The notes beneath the pieces are model-generated. The model was given only the letters and a program-made list of their open reading frames with translations. It was not told the origin of the DNA and did not search any database. Below, in pieces: positions 1 through 7,162 of a stretch of 14,228 bases of DNA. Where the stretch lies: NCBI GenBank assembly GCA_035934315.1, contig DASYXZ010000206.1:1-14228 (forward strand), read 5' to 3'. How positions within the stretch are numbered: position 1 is the first letter of the stretch; each line of letters opens with the position of its first letter. The position numbers and the translations under genes were made by a program. Source of the stretch: DASYXZ01 sp035934315 (lineage in GTDB: Bacteria > Acidobacteriota > Terriglobia > UBA7540).

Positions 1-6
1 GAGGAA

Positions 7-99
7 TGGCGGAGAGGCAGGGATTTGAACCCTGGGTACAGCTTTTGACCGTACAACGGTTTAGCAAACCGTCGCCTTAAGCCACTCGGCCACCTCTCC
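7..99 (-). tRNA. tRNA-Ser (anticodon GCU)
   Basis: Read on the minus strand, the molecule starts GGAGAGG and ends CCTCTCC plus discriminator G and an encoded CCA, giving a perfect 7-bp acceptor stem. The anticodon arm carries GCT in the loop TTGCTAA, flanked by ACGGT/ACCGT-type pairing. A long variable arm (GTACGGTCAAAAGCTGTAC) identifies a class II tRNA, and the T arm contains GGTTCAAATCC. GCU reads the serine codons AGC and AGU. The CCA lies at 7-9; without it the gene spans 10-99. I found no convincing promoter in the bases just upstream (100-200). Confidence 0.97.
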
Positions 100-250
100 G
101 CAAAGGATGCGGCTTAGGGAACGAGCGACGCGATTGCTAAAGCTTGCCCAACACTTTACAGTTTAACCGACCCCCAAAATTTCTGCCAGCTTTGTTTTGA
201 GGCGAAGGTTTCAGCCCTCCGCACGCCAAAATCACGGGCGAACCTTGCTC

Positions 251-282
251 GCTGATATCTGAAGCTGACGGCTGATGGCTGA
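251..282. repeat. GCTGA micro-repeat
   Basis: GCTGA occurs four times, at 251-255, 264-268, 271-275 and 278-282. The last three are spaced exactly 7 bases apart. The run ends just before the HNH stop codon at 285, between that gene and the tRNA gene. The rest of 100-284 shows no gene. It may be simple slippage-type repetition; no function is visible. Confidence 0.6.
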
Positions 283-284
283 CT

Positions 285-818
285 TTAATAAAACAAATAC
301 TTCCGCCAGCGGTCGTCCGATCTTCCCATCATGCGCATAAGCTGGCGGCTGGTGTGGAGAGTGAAGGGGCGCGGAGGGCGGCGCAATTTCAGCCCGGACT
401 CATCGGGCATTCTGTCACCCTTCATGTTGTTGCATTTGTGGCAGCAGGCGACAAGGTTATCCCAATCCGTATGGCCGCCGCGCGATCGGGGAATCACGTG
501 GTCCAGAGTCAACTCGCCCGCGGGCAAAACGCGCCCGCAGAACTGGCAGGTGTAGCGGTCCCGCAAAAGAATATTCTTGCGTGAGAGGGCCCGGCTCTGG
601 TAAGGGATGCGGCGAAACCCGGTGAGGCGGATGACGCTGGGAACGCGAACGGCATCGCGCGCGGAATGAACGAAGCCGCCGTTTTCCTCCTCTGTAGTGG
701 CCACGCCCTTGAGAATTAAAACCACGGCGCGGCGGACCGCGGTGATATTAATCGGCTCGTAGGTGGCATTCAGCACCAGCACGGGCGTTTGGAGAATTCG
801 TTGGTCCGCCTCCCGCAT
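285..818 (-). CDS. HNH endonuclease family protein
   Basis: A 177-residue protein (from the ATG at 818) with a C-terminal HNH nuclease domain. Visible features are a first zinc pair CQFC (about residues 91-94), the LDH core (D106, H107), an Asn in WDNL (about 121) and a second zinc pair CHKC (126-129). HNH folds of this kind bind one metal at a beta-beta-alpha site and nick or cut DNA. The N-terminal region begins VLVLNATYEPINI, typical of small chromosomal HNH proteins that have no known target. An in-frame TTG at 893 would add 25 residues and overlap comF by 29 bases. I prefer 818 because AGGGGA lies upstream at a suitable distance and the added residues look non-conserved. It is the last gene of the run with the DksA-like and comF genes. 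It could be a housekeeping or a mobile-derived nuclease; the sequence does not tell. Confidence 0.88.
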   Translation of the reverse strand: MREADQRILQTPVLVLNATYEPINITAVRRAVVLILKGVATTEEENGGFVHSARDAVRVPSVIRLTGFRRIPYQSRALSRKNILLRDRYTCQFCGRVLPAGELTLDHVIPRSRGGHTDWDNLVACCHKCNNMKGDRMPDESGLKLRRPPRPFTLHTSRQLMRMMGRSDDRWRKYLFY

Positions 819-864
819 AGGATTTATCCCCTGAAGAAAGTATTTCGCCTCCCCGTGGTTTCTA

Positions 865-1683
865 TTATGTCCATTCGTGCCCGAAATCGTCAATAGACTG
901 CCTTGGCTCGGTGACGTCCGGGTCAGGGAACTGCGGCGTGGCGCGAGCCAGCGTCAAGCCCAGGACTTGCAAGGCTCCGGCCTTTTTCAAAACGCCCGCG
1001 GCGGAGGATAGCGTTGCGCCGGTGGTCATCACATCGTCCACCAGGATGACCACCCGGTCGCGGATGCGCTCCGGCCGGGCCACCGCGAAAACATCGCGAA
1101 CATTTTCCTTGCGCTGGTGGAGACTGAGGCCGGTTTGCGGCGGCGTGGCGCGAGTGCGATAGAGGCAGCGCGTTTCCACCCGCAGGCCGGGTGCGGGGCC
1201 GGTTTGCGCGAGTTTTCGTGTTAACCCCCGCGCCAGCAATTCCGCCTGGTTGAATCCCCGCTCGCGCCTTCGCGTACGATGCAGCGGCACGGGAATGAGC
1301 ATGGGCAGCGCGCCGGCATTGTTCGCCACCTGCATGTTCCATGTGAGCGACAGGAGTTCACCCAGCCTTTTTCCCAATCGTTCACGGCGGCGGAATTTCA
1401 ATTGGAGGATGGCGGCGCGCAACCCTCCCGCGTAAAGGCCGTAGCTGCGCGCCAAGTCGAAGTGAAACTCTTCATCGCGGCATTGGGGACAAAGCGCAAC
1501 AGTTGAATCAAGCGCGCGCAGGGAAGGGAAGGGCAGTCCACAATGCGCGCAGGCCGCTCCCGCCCACGGCTCGAGATGAGTCCAGCAGTTGCGGCAAATA
1601 TCAATGAGCGACGCCTCAGTAATTTCCTGTTGGCAGAGCGAACATGAAGTGGGGAAAACGACGGCGAAAAAAGTGTTCGCCAT
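865..1683 (-). CDS. comF: ComF family phosphoribosyltransferase-like protein
   Basis: About 272 residues from the ATG at 1683. The N-terminal part has four Cys pairs typical of ComF (CSLC, CRNC, CAHC, CPQC), expected to bind zinc. The C-terminal part is a type I phosphoribosyltransferase fold with the PRPP loop LVDDVMTTGAT followed by SSA, and the family's HRTRRRERGFNQAELLA segment. ComF proteins act in the cytoplasm during DNA uptake by competent cells, but most non-competent bacteria also carry a homologue of unclear substrate. An ATG at 1803 would give 312 residues and overlap the upstream gene by 34 bases. I favour 1683 because known homologues begin just before the first Cys pair, although neither start has a strong ribosome site. 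The tail after ARATPQ is rich in acidic residues and not recognisable. The order dksA-like, comF, HNH suggests one transcript. Confidence 0.9.
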   Translation of the reverse strand: MANTFFAVVFPTSCSLCQQEITEASLIDICRNCWTHLEPWAGAACAHCGLPFPSLRALDSTVALCPQCRDEEFHFDLARSYGLYAGGLRAAILQLKFRRRERLGKRLGELLSLTWNMQVANNAGALPMLIPVPLHRTRRRERGFNQAELLARGLTRKLAQTGPAPGLRVETRCLYRTRATPPQTGLSLHQRKENVRDVFAVARPERIRDRVVILVDDVMTTGATLSSAAGVLKKAGALQVLGLTLARATPQFPDPDVTEPRQSIDDFGHEWT

Positions 1684-1769
1684 CTCAGAAAAGATTGCGG
1701 GGAGTGAACGGGAGTGACGATCGGTTGCGGAAGGGAAGTTGTGCCTCGCTTTAGAACGCGCGGGCTGGC

Positions 1770-2123
1770 CTAGAGAAGGCCCTGATCTTGTTTCTCCTGA
1801 CATTCAATGCAATGGCGCGCCCACGGGACCGCATCCAGGCGCTTGGGTTGAACTTCTTCCTGGCAGGCCGCGCAGAGGCCATAAGAAGAAGTCTTGATAC
1901 GCTCCAGCGCGTCGTTGACTAAATGGAGTATGCGCCGATTGTCGTCGCTCTGGTGAAAGAGGAATTCCTTGGTGTAGGAATTCGCTGCCTTGTCGGCGAT
2001 ATCCTGGGTCGCTTCTTCGTCCGCCTCCCTGCCATCCTGCTCGGTTTTCGTTACCAGGCGCAGCAATTCCGCCTGTTTGGCAAGCAAGCGCTTCTTGAAA
2101 GCCTCAGCCTTTCTCTTGTCCAT
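1770..2123 (-). CDS. DksA/TraR family zinc-finger protein
   Basis: 117 residues. An N-terminal helical coiled-coil (about residues 1-75, rich in K, E, A) is followed by a four-Cys zinc finger, CAAC (84-87) and CIEC (105-108), spaced as in the DksA/TraR C4 finger. Members of the family bind in the secondary channel of RNA polymerase and alter initiation, in DksA together with ppGpp. At this length it is nearer to short DksA-like or YocK-type proteins than to the 151-residue E. coli DksA, so the exact role is uncertain. The start at 2123 is chosen because AAGGAAGG precedes it and because the promoter at 2165-2193 would start transcription near 2158, leaving the alternative ATGs at 2150 and 2141 almost without a leader and without ribosome sites. 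Confidence 0.88.
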   Translation of the reverse strand: MDKRKAEAFKKRLLAKQAELLRLVTKTEQDGREADEEATQDIADKAANSYTKEFLFHQSDDNRRILHLVNDALERIKTSSYGLCAACQEEVQPKRLDAVPWARHCIECQEKQDQGLL

Positions 2124-2164
2124 GCCCTTCCTTGATTTCATCGTTAACATTTTGCGTAGTAAAA

Positions 2165-2193
2165 ATTCTAAGGAGTCTCGTGAAACGTGTCAA
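2165..2193 (-). promoter_or_regulatory. Sigma-70-type promoter for the dksA-like gene
   Basis: On the minus strand there is a perfect -35 TTGACA (2193-2188), a 17-base spacer and a -10 TAGAAT (2170-2165). Transcription would begin near 2158, about 35 bases before the ATG at 2123. It probably also serves comF and the HNH gene, since no other promoter was seen between them. Confidence 0.75.
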
Positions 2194-2441
2194 GAGAAAC
2201 CGGAACGGGAAACCGGATTGAATTTTCCCGTGATGAATTCGATTCTTCTCTTGCCAACGAGTTTGTAATGGCAAACTGCAATCCATGCGTTGCAATAAAG
2301 GTATCTGTCCATCCGAACCATTCTTCGAACAGACGACAAACATGCCCCGGGCGATGATCGCGGTCCTTGGGCTGGTGGGGAAGAAATGAAGGATGATGCG
2401 GATGCATAACCAAAGAACTTCTCTATCTCGGGAATTCAGGC
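2194..2441. other. Gene-free spacer
   Basis: The gap between the anti-sigma gene and the dksA-like gene (2124-2462) holds the promoter at 2165-2193 and the hairpin at 2442-2459. In the rest I see no credible gene. Short inverted repeats such as TTGCCA...TGGCAA (around 2250-2275) are present but weak. Open frames here have no ribosome site or recognisable domain. Confidence 0.6.
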
Positions 2442-2459
2442 GCGGCCCTGGGCGGCCGC
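2442..2459 (-). terminator. GC-rich hairpin after the anti-sigma gene
   Basis: GCGGCC (2442-2447) and GGCCGC (2454-2459) form a perfect 6-bp stem with a 6-base loop, starting 4 bases after the anti-sigma stop codon. There is no T-run on the minus strand, so a classical intrinsic terminator is not shown. Placement right after the stop makes a role in ending or stabilising the mRNA plausible. Confidence 0.35.
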
Positions 2460-2462
2460 CGC

Positions 2463-2708
2463 TTAACTTTTACTTTGGCATTTTCGGCGAAGGACTTCAT
2501 GCAAGCGGTCGCGCACCGGGGCGGGGATGGGAAACAGCTCGCCGTCGCAATAGAGCTCGATCGTCTTCCGCGTGGTATCAATGACCACCTGGCAATGCTG
2601 ACACTTGGTCAGGTGCGATCGCAGGTCGGTCTTCAGGCTTTCGTCAATGTCCCCGTCGAGGAAATTCGAAAGCTCTTGCATGACTTCTTTGCAGCCTATC
2701 ACGGTCAC
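2463..2708 (-). CDS. Zinc-binding anti-sigma factor (soluble, ZAS type)
   Basis: 81 residues with the anti-sigma zinc motif H32-x3-C36-x2-C39 (HLTKCQHC) and a further Cys at position 6 in IGCKEV. In this family an N-terminal zinc-finger domain clamps the ECF sigma factor and blocks it from RNA polymerase; in redox-sensing members, Cys oxidation releases the sigma factor. There is no membrane segment, so it should be cytoplasmic, unlike many membrane-bound relatives. The start is a GTG at 2708 overlapping the sigma-factor stop in the sequence GTGA, which points to translational coupling and near-equal synthesis. The short tail after residue 45 is basic and helical. Its partner is almost certainly the sigma factor encoded immediately upstream. 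Confidence 0.88.
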   Translation of the reverse strand: MTVIGCKEVMQELSNFLDGDIDESLKTDLRSHLTKCQHCQVVIDTTRKTIELYCDGELFPIPAPVRDRLHEVLRRKCQSKS

Positions 2709-3307
2709 CCCCGCTTAAATATTTTGCTCAGATTTTCCCGCAATTGCAATCGCGCTCTGAAAAGCCGCGCCTTCACCGCGCTTTCCGTCAGGTCGAGTAA
2801 TTCAGCCGTTTCGGTGGTGGAGAGTCCTTCAACATCACGCAAAAAAAACACGGTGCGAAATGTAGGCGGCAGAGATTGGGCGGCGGCATCCAGAATGGAT
2901 TTCATTTCCGTTTGCGCCAAGAGTTGTTCGGGATTGGGTTTCCAATCCGTGAACTCCCTCGGCATCACGCCGCCTTCTTCATCCAACTGGTCTTCAATGG
3001 GTACTGTCTTGTCAGCGCGGCGCCGGCGCAATTTCATCAGCCCCTCGTTCACGCCGATGCGCACCAGCCATGTGTAGAATCGCGAATCCTCGCGGAAGTC
3101 GGGAAGGTGTTGGAACGCTTTTAAAAACGTCTCCTGCAGGACATCTTCGGCATCTTCCGGGCTGCCGGTGATATTCAATCCCAGCCGGTAGATTTTTTTC
3201 TCGTACCGGTTCACCAACTCTTCAAAAGCCAGGTAACTGCCGGCCTTGGCCTCCGTCACCAGGGCGGCTTCGTCCTTCACCAGCGCTATCTGTGATGAAT
3301 CGGTCAT
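2705..3307 (-). CDS. ECF (RpoE-type) RNA polymerase sigma factor
   Basis: 200 residues, the usual ECF length. Region 2 (about 28-95) contains AFEELVNRYEKKIYRL, the core-binding DAEDVLQETFLKAF and the promoter-melting FYTWLVRIGVN. Region 4 (about 140-190) has LPPTFRTVFFLRDVEGLST followed by a helix-turn-helix ending in ESAVKARLFRAR. The linker is acidic (EDQLDEEGG). ECF factors direct polymerase to a small regulon, often for envelope or oxidative stress, and are held inactive by the co-encoded anti-sigma factor. The ATG at 3307 has no strong ribosome site. The nearest upstream control element is the possible ECF-type promoter at 3445-3473, which would make the pair self-activating. The regulon cannot be told from the window. 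Confidence 0.95.
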   Translation of the reverse strand: MTDSSQIALVKDEAALVTEAKAGSYLAFEELVNRYEKKIYRLGLNITGSPEDAEDVLQETFLKAFQHLPDFREDSRFYTWLVRIGVNEGLMKLRRRRADKTVPIEDQLDEEGGVMPREFTDWKPNPEQLLAQTEMKSILDAAAQSLPPTFRTVFFLRDVEGLSTTETAELLDLTESAVKARLFRARLQLRENLSKIFKRG

Positions 3308-3437
3308 GAGTTTGCGTAGAATTTACTGAGATTCAAAACTCGTTGGCTTGCCTCGCACCGTATGGCGCTGGGCTTGACCTTGATGGGTCGTGCCAAAATG
3401 AACTGAATATTCTTTACGCATCCGGGAACCGCAGGCG

Positions 3438-3473
3438 CTTTGGCCAAAGACCAAACCTGCCATCGTGTGTTCC
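3438..3473 (-). promoter_or_regulatory. Possible ECF-type promoter with palindrome
   Basis: On the minus strand GGAAC (3473-3469) is followed after 17 bases by GTC (3451-3449), the layout of sigma-E promoters (GGAACTT, about 15 bases, GTC). The -10 overlaps a perfect 12-base palindrome CTTTGGCCAAAG (3438-3449), a possible operator. It would give a leader of about 130 bases before the sigma factor gene. The remainder of 3308-3582 shows no gene. Confidence 0.4.
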
Positions 3474-3505
3474 GATATCTCTTGAATTTTCCGGTCACTA
3501 TTTAA

Positions 3506-3533
3506 GTTACATCGAAGCCGGTGGACGTACAAT
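3506..3533 (+). promoter_or_regulatory. Possible promoter of the DNA glycosylase gene
   Basis: GTTACA (3506-3511), a 16-base spacer and TACAAT (3528-3533) resemble a sigma-70 promoter (4 of 6 and 5 of 6 matches). Transcription would start near 3540, about 43 bases before the ATG at 3583. Confidence 0.4.
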
Positions 3534-3582
3534 AGTTAAATAAAGTGCAAAATTTTGCCCGAGTTCGCGATTAAGGATTCCA

Positions 3583-4554
3583 ATGTTCCTCGAGCCCCGC
3601 CCGCCATTCAGTTTCGCGCACACGCTGCGGTTCATCTTGAGCCCGCCCGCGCTTTTGAATGGACGCAAGTTCGCTCCTCTCCTCGACTATTTCGAAGACG
3701 GAGAATATCGCCGCGTCGCCGAAGTAGGAGATCGCTCGATCCTTTATGGAGTTTCTGAGGAACGTCGCGGACGGACCGCGCGCCTGAAAGCCCGAATCCT
3801 TGCCGGGCCTGACGACCCTGAAACACGCGCGGCGATTGCCTCGCTTGTTGAACGCCAATTTTCAACCCGGTTGGACATGGCGCCCTTTTATCACCTTGCC
3901 GGCTCGGACCCGGTTCTCCGCAAACTCTCCACTCACTTTCAGGGTATGAGAATTCCGCAAGCTGTCAGCGTATACGAAACGCTCATCTCCGCCATCATCG
4001 AGCAGCAGATCAACCTGAGTTTCGCCCACAAGGTCAAGCAAGCGCTGATTGAAGCGTACGGCCACCCGGTTGAATTCGAAGGCCGGCGGTACAACGCTTT
4101 TCCGCAGGCCGCCGCGCTGGCCATTACCACGCCGCGCGAACTGCTGCGGTTGCAAATTTCCGGCCCCAAAGCGCGCTACATCATCGGCATATCACGCGCC
4201 ACGCTGGACGGAAGCCTGGACCTCGAAGGGTTGCGCTCCGTCGCGCCCGACTTGGCCTATGAGCGCCTCCTCGTGCACAAAGGCGTGGGCCCATGGACGG
4301 CGCATTATATTGGCCTGCGCGCCCTCGGCCATCTTGACTGCCTGCCGGCGGCGGACGTTGGTTTGCAGAAAGCCATCCAGCGTTTTTATGGTTTGCGCAA
4401 ACAACCTTCAGAAAAGCGAGTCATACAAATGGCGCGAAACTGGGCGGGTTGGCGCAGCCACGCGACCTTCCACTTGTGGCTCACATTTTGGGAAGATGCC
4501 GGGTGGCGGAAAAAAATGATTGAGGAAATTCGAGCTGACCGGAAGCGCCGCTGA
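3583..4554 (+). CDS. alkA: DNA-3-methyladenine glycosylase II family protein (HhH-GPD)
   Basis: 323 residues. The N-terminal part (1-95) resembles the AlkA N-terminal domain. A helix-hairpin-helix lies at about 228-247 (KGVGPWTAHYIGLRAL), followed by LPAADVGLQ, in which D258 sits where the catalytic aspartate of the HhH-GPD superfamily is expected. The helical segment ETLISAIIEQQINLSFA (about 132-148) is the family's substrate-pocket helix. AlkA-type enzymes flip out alkylated bases such as 3-methyladenine and cut the glycosidic bond, starting base excision repair in the cytoplasm. Monofunctional action is likely because no catalytic Lys precedes the Asp. AAGGA lies 5 bases before the ATG. 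It is transcribed away from the sigma factor; whether it belongs to that regulon is unknown. The symbol is by family resemblance; substrate range is not proven. Confidence 0.9.
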   Translation: MFLEPRPPFSFAHTLRFILSPPALLNGRKFAPLLDYFEDGEYRRVAEVGDRSILYGVSEERRGRTARLKARILAGPDDPETRAAIASLVERQFSTRLDMAPFYHLAGSDPVLRKLSTHFQGMRIPQAVSVYETLISAIIEQQINLSFAHKVKQALIEAYGHPVEFEGRRYNAFPQAAALAITTPRELLRLQISGPKARYIIGISRATLDGSLDLEGLRSVAPDLAYERLLVHKGVGPWTAHYIGLRALGHLDCLPAADVGLQKAIQRFYGLRKQPSEKRVIQMARNWAGWRSHATFHLWLTFWEDAGWRKKMIEEIRADRKRR

Positions 4555-4719
4555 TACGCACGGTGGGGCCGAAGGGGGCTGGTGTTGGCAAAGGAAAAGA
4601 GTTTGGTGTTTGCCATAGCCTGTCGAAAATTTCTGCGAATCATTGTGAGGGTCGTGGTTAAATAAACGCTTTCAGACACGCGGCAGTTCGGCCAAAGCAA
4701 AAAAAATGGAAAGGGAATC

Positions 4720-5712
4720 ATGAAGAATTTCATCTGCATCCTGACGGTGGGCATGGCGGCGCTTGTTGGGATGGGCGCTTTGGCGCCGACCGAAGATCTC
4801 CCGTCCTGGGCCTACCCCGTCAATCCGCCTGGTTATAGGCGCACTGGCGGCGACGACACCATCGAGCACGTTCCCGGCAGCGTCGTGACTTTCACCTTGA
4901 AGCAGGTTCAGGACCTCTACAACGTGCCGGACTGGCATCCGGGCGAGCACCCGCCGATGCCCGAATCTGTGTCGCACGGCAGGCGGCCGGGCGCATTCGC
5001 CTGCGGTTACTGCCATCTCCCCACCGGACTTGGGCGTCCTGAAAACTCCAGTGTCGCCGGACTTCCCGCCGCCTACATCGTGGAGCAGATGGCGGATTTT
5101 AGGAGCGGCGCGAGAAAGTGTTCGGAGCCGAGAATGGGTCCTCCCGCCAACATGATTGCGGTGGCGAAGGCGGCTACGGACGCCGAAGTGAAAGCAGCCG
5201 CTGATTATTTTTCCAGTCTGAAACTGAAACCGTGGATCAGGGTGGTGGAAACTGACACGGTGCCGAAGACTGAAGTTTCCGGAAACATGCTGGTGGCGTC
5301 AAAAGCCGGCGGCACGGAGCCGATCGATGGGCGCATCATCGAGACGCCGGAAAATCTGGAGCGAGAGGAACTTCGTGACACCGATTCCGGATTCTTCGCC
5401 TACGTTCCCGTGGGCAGCATCGAGCGGGGCCAGACGCTGGTTACTACTGGAGGCGCCACGGTGGTCGCGGGCCGGATTGTGCCGGGCAAAACGATGCAGT
5501 GCGGAACCTGCCATGGGCCGGACTTGAAAGGCCTGGGGAACGTGCCGGCGCTGGCGGGCCGTTCGCCCAGCTATATCGTCCGCCAACTTTACGATATGCA
5601 GCACGGGGCCCGCTCCGGGCCAGGGGCAGAGCTGATGAAGGCGTCCGTGGCCCAATTGAGCGTGGACGATATGGTCTCAATCGCAGCTTACCTTGCCTCC
5701 CGCGCTCCGTGA
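4720..5712 (+). CDS. Exported di-haem cytochrome c
   Basis: 330 residues. An N-terminal signal peptide (KNF, then a hydrophobic run, likely cut after ALA near residue 22) sends it across the membrane. Two haem c sites are seen, CGYCH (95-99) and CGTCH (261-265), each followed by class I cytochrome features: YIVEQM...FRSGAR in the first half and YIVRQLYDMQHGAR in the second. Likely distal ligands are Met145 and Met306, each before a final helix (AADYF, IAAYL). The two halves look like a duplicated cytochrome c4/c553-type domain joined by a linker of about 90 residues with no clear domain. It should carry electrons in the periplasm, but no partner dehydrogenase or oxidase is nearby. AGGGA precedes the ATG. 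Confidence 0.93.
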   Translation: MKNFICILTVGMAALVGMGALAPTEDLPSWAYPVNPPGYRRTGGDDTIEHVPGSVVTFTLKQVQDLYNVPDWHPGEHPPMPESVSHGRRPGAFACGYCHLPTGLGRPENSSVAGLPAAYIVEQMADFRSGARKCSEPRMGPPANMIAVAKAATDAEVKAAADYFSSLKLKPWIRVVETDTVPKTEVSGNMLVASKAGGTEPIDGRIIETPENLEREELRDTDSGFFAYVPVGSIERGQTLVTTGGATVVAGRIVPGKTMQCGTCHGPDLKGLGNVPALAGRSPSYIVRQLYDMQHGARSGPGAELMKASVAQLSVDDMVSIAAYLASRAP

Positions 5713-5714
5713 AC

Positions 5715-5840
5715 ATGTGGCGTTTGAAAAGGGTTGACTCTGTACCATTGGAGGAATTGCGAGATGATGGATTTGTGGTCACGGCCTTTTTGACCCGGCG
5801 CATCACTTCTCTGGAAAGGAGAAAACAGCTTTGGCCGTAG
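5715..5840 (+). pseudogene. C-terminal remnant of a toxin-like partner gene
   Basis: 41 codons starting 2 bases after the cytochrome c stop codon. The peptide contains DDGFVVTAFLTRRI and ends RRKQLWP. This reminds me of the last strand and tail of small proteins (DUF4258 or PBECR/RelE-like) that are often encoded next to DUF2283 proteins; this is family resemblance by eye. No ribosome site precedes the ATG, and the normal N-terminal part is missing because the frame upstream lies inside the cytochrome gene. Its stop overlaps the start of the DUF2283 gene by 10 bases, as expected for a former two-gene pair. It could instead be a genuine short gene. Confidence 0.45.
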
Positions 5841-6070
5841 CGGAAATCCAGGACTATTTGAAACTCTTGCCCAGCCTCAAAAAATCTCGCGAGGGCCTGG
5901 TGTGGATCACCTATGACGCTGGCGCGGATACGCTCTACGTGAACTACAGAAAGCCAAGCCACGCCACGGACAGCGAGCTAACCGACGATGATGTCATCGT
6001 CCGGTACGAGGGAAAAGAAGTTGTTGGCTTCACGATTCTTCACGCCAGTCAGCGTGATTTGAAATCTTGA
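5831..6070 (+). CDS. DUF2283 domain protein
   Basis: 79 residues with the DUF2283 pattern: WITYDAGADTLYVNYR (about 25-40), an acidic DDDVIVRYEG, then VVGFTILHAS. The family has no established biochemical role but is commonly encoded beside small DUF4258-type or nuclease-like proteins and is suspected to be the antitoxin-like half of such pairs. It starts with TTG at 5831, preceded by AAGGAG, and overlaps the stop of the preceding 41-codon frame. With its partner apparently cut down, it may be an orphan. It lacks a signal peptide or membrane segment, so it is cytoplasmic. Confidence 0.75.
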   Translation: MAVAEIQDYLKLLPSLKKSREGLVWITYDAGADTLYVNYRKPSHATDSELTDDDVIVRYEGKEVVGFTILHASQRDLKS

Positions 6071-6120
6071 ATCCGTGCGCGGCCCTGGCGCCTTCCCGTC
6101 GCCCCTGTCTTCATTGGTTC

Positions 6121-6150
6121 CCACTTGCCCCTTGCTACTAACCACTTGCC
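6121..6150. repeat. Short direct repeat CCACTTGCC
   Basis: CCACTTGCC occurs at 6121-6129 and again at 6142-6150 in the intergenic stretch before the exported protein. No promoter or hairpin is evident around it. Confidence 0.5.
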
Positions 6151-6274
6151 ACTGTTCTTAAACCCCCTTGCCTAATTCTCTCTTCCGATGTATACCAGAA
6201 TGATAACGGGGCGCCAAAACGTGCGAACTATATTTTGCGATTGTCCGGTTGGTGCGAAGCTGGCAGCGCAGAGT

Positions 6275-7162
6275 ATGGAGAAATCCTCAGGATGCATGGG
6301 CAGCACGGGGCTTGCGCGAGCAATTGCCCTGCTCATCGCAGTGGGTGCATTGGTAACTGGCGGAATACCGTGTTTCGCCGCCCGCCAATCTCGAACTTTT
6401 CAGCACCTATCCCCGAGCCTGAACTCCGCAGCGACCCCTTCGACAAGCCCGCAGGCTAAGGAGAAAAGCAGTCGGGCTGCCAAGAAGAGCTCGTCTCCTT
6501 CTCAAGACCAAAGCGAAGGCTGCACTCTTCTACCGTATAAAGGCACGCCCCCGATGAGTCAGTTTCCGCCATATCCCCCGAAGCTTGATCAGGATGTTCG
6601 CGGTGGCATGATCTGCAAGTTCATCATCAGCCCCAACCTCCCGCTTTTCACTTTTCATTTCCTTGCCCAAGGCGATAATCCATTGGGCAAGATCGAAATC
6701 ACCGAAGGTAAAAGCAAAAAGGTTATCCAAACAATCCCATACCCAGAAAACGCGTATTTTGGGGAACTAAATGCTATGCGCATTCTCGAGCCGCTTGACG
6801 CCAATTTCGATGGGTACAAGGATTTGCCTCTGCTGCTTCAATGTGGGGCGACGGGCAATTGCACATACGATATTTATCTTTATGACCAAGCATCAAATCG
6901 ATTCGTGCGCAATTCCTTCCTTAGCGGTCTCACCGAGCCTATATTCCATCCCGAGAACAAGCGCGTGGATTCTTTCTATAATATGAGCGCCGGCGACTGG
7001 GACCATGAGACATATGAATACCAAAACGGCCACTTCACCTTGATAAGAAAAGTGGAGTCCGAATTCGACAGAGAGAAGGGTATCGACACGCAAAAAACGT
7101 ACGAGCTTCGGAATGGGAAACTGGAACTAACTAATTGCGATGGCGAATGCCCTGGCAAATAG
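6275..7162 (+). CDS. Exported protein of unknown function
   Basis: About 295 residues. I do not recognise a named family with certainty. A signal peptide is clear: hydrophobic AIALLIAVGALV, likely cut after CFA (about residue 35). A low-complexity S/T/P/K linker follows (about 45-80). The mature domain contains DANFDGYKDLPLLL (from about 175), an Asp-rich loop like the calcium-binding loops of FG-GAP/XAC2610-type repeats, and ends with paired Cys (NCDGEC). A central CGATGNCTYDIYLYD segment also has two Cys, so disulfides in the periplasm are plausible. Starts at 6188, 6275 and 6296 are all possible and none has a good ribosome site. 6188 would place 29 residues before the signal peptide, so I prefer one of the later two. 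Confidence 0.7.
   Translation: MEKSSGCMGSTGLARAIALLIAVGALVTGGIPCFAARQSRTFQHLSPSLNSAATPSTSPQAKEKSSRAAKKSSSPSQDQSEGCTLLPYKGTPPMSQFPPYPPKLDQDVRGGMICKFIISPNLPLFTFHFLAQGDNPLGKIEITEGKSKKVIQTIPYPENAYFGELNAMRILEPLDANFDGYKDLPLLLQCGATGNCTYDIYLYDQASNRFVRNSFLSGLTEPIFHPENKRVDSFYNMSAGDWDHETYEYQNGHFTLIRKVESEFDREKGIDTQKTYELRNGKLELTNCDGECPGK

Noticed and set aside
7..99. tRNA-Ser as an attachment site for an integrated element
   Set aside because: No integrase and no second copy of the tRNA end is visible in the window; the accessory block lies more than 9 kb away.
819..893. Longer start (TTG at 893) for the HNH gene
   Set aside because: It would overlap comF by 29 bases, whereas the ATG at 818 has a good ribosome site.
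2475..3077. 200-codon plus-strand frame across the sigma and anti-sigma genes
   Set aside because: Antisense to two well-supported proteins, with no ribosome site or recognisable domain.
5444..5962. 172-codon minus-strand frame across the cytochrome c end
   Set aside because: It covers the haem-domain coding sequence and the DUF2283 start in antisense; no family features.
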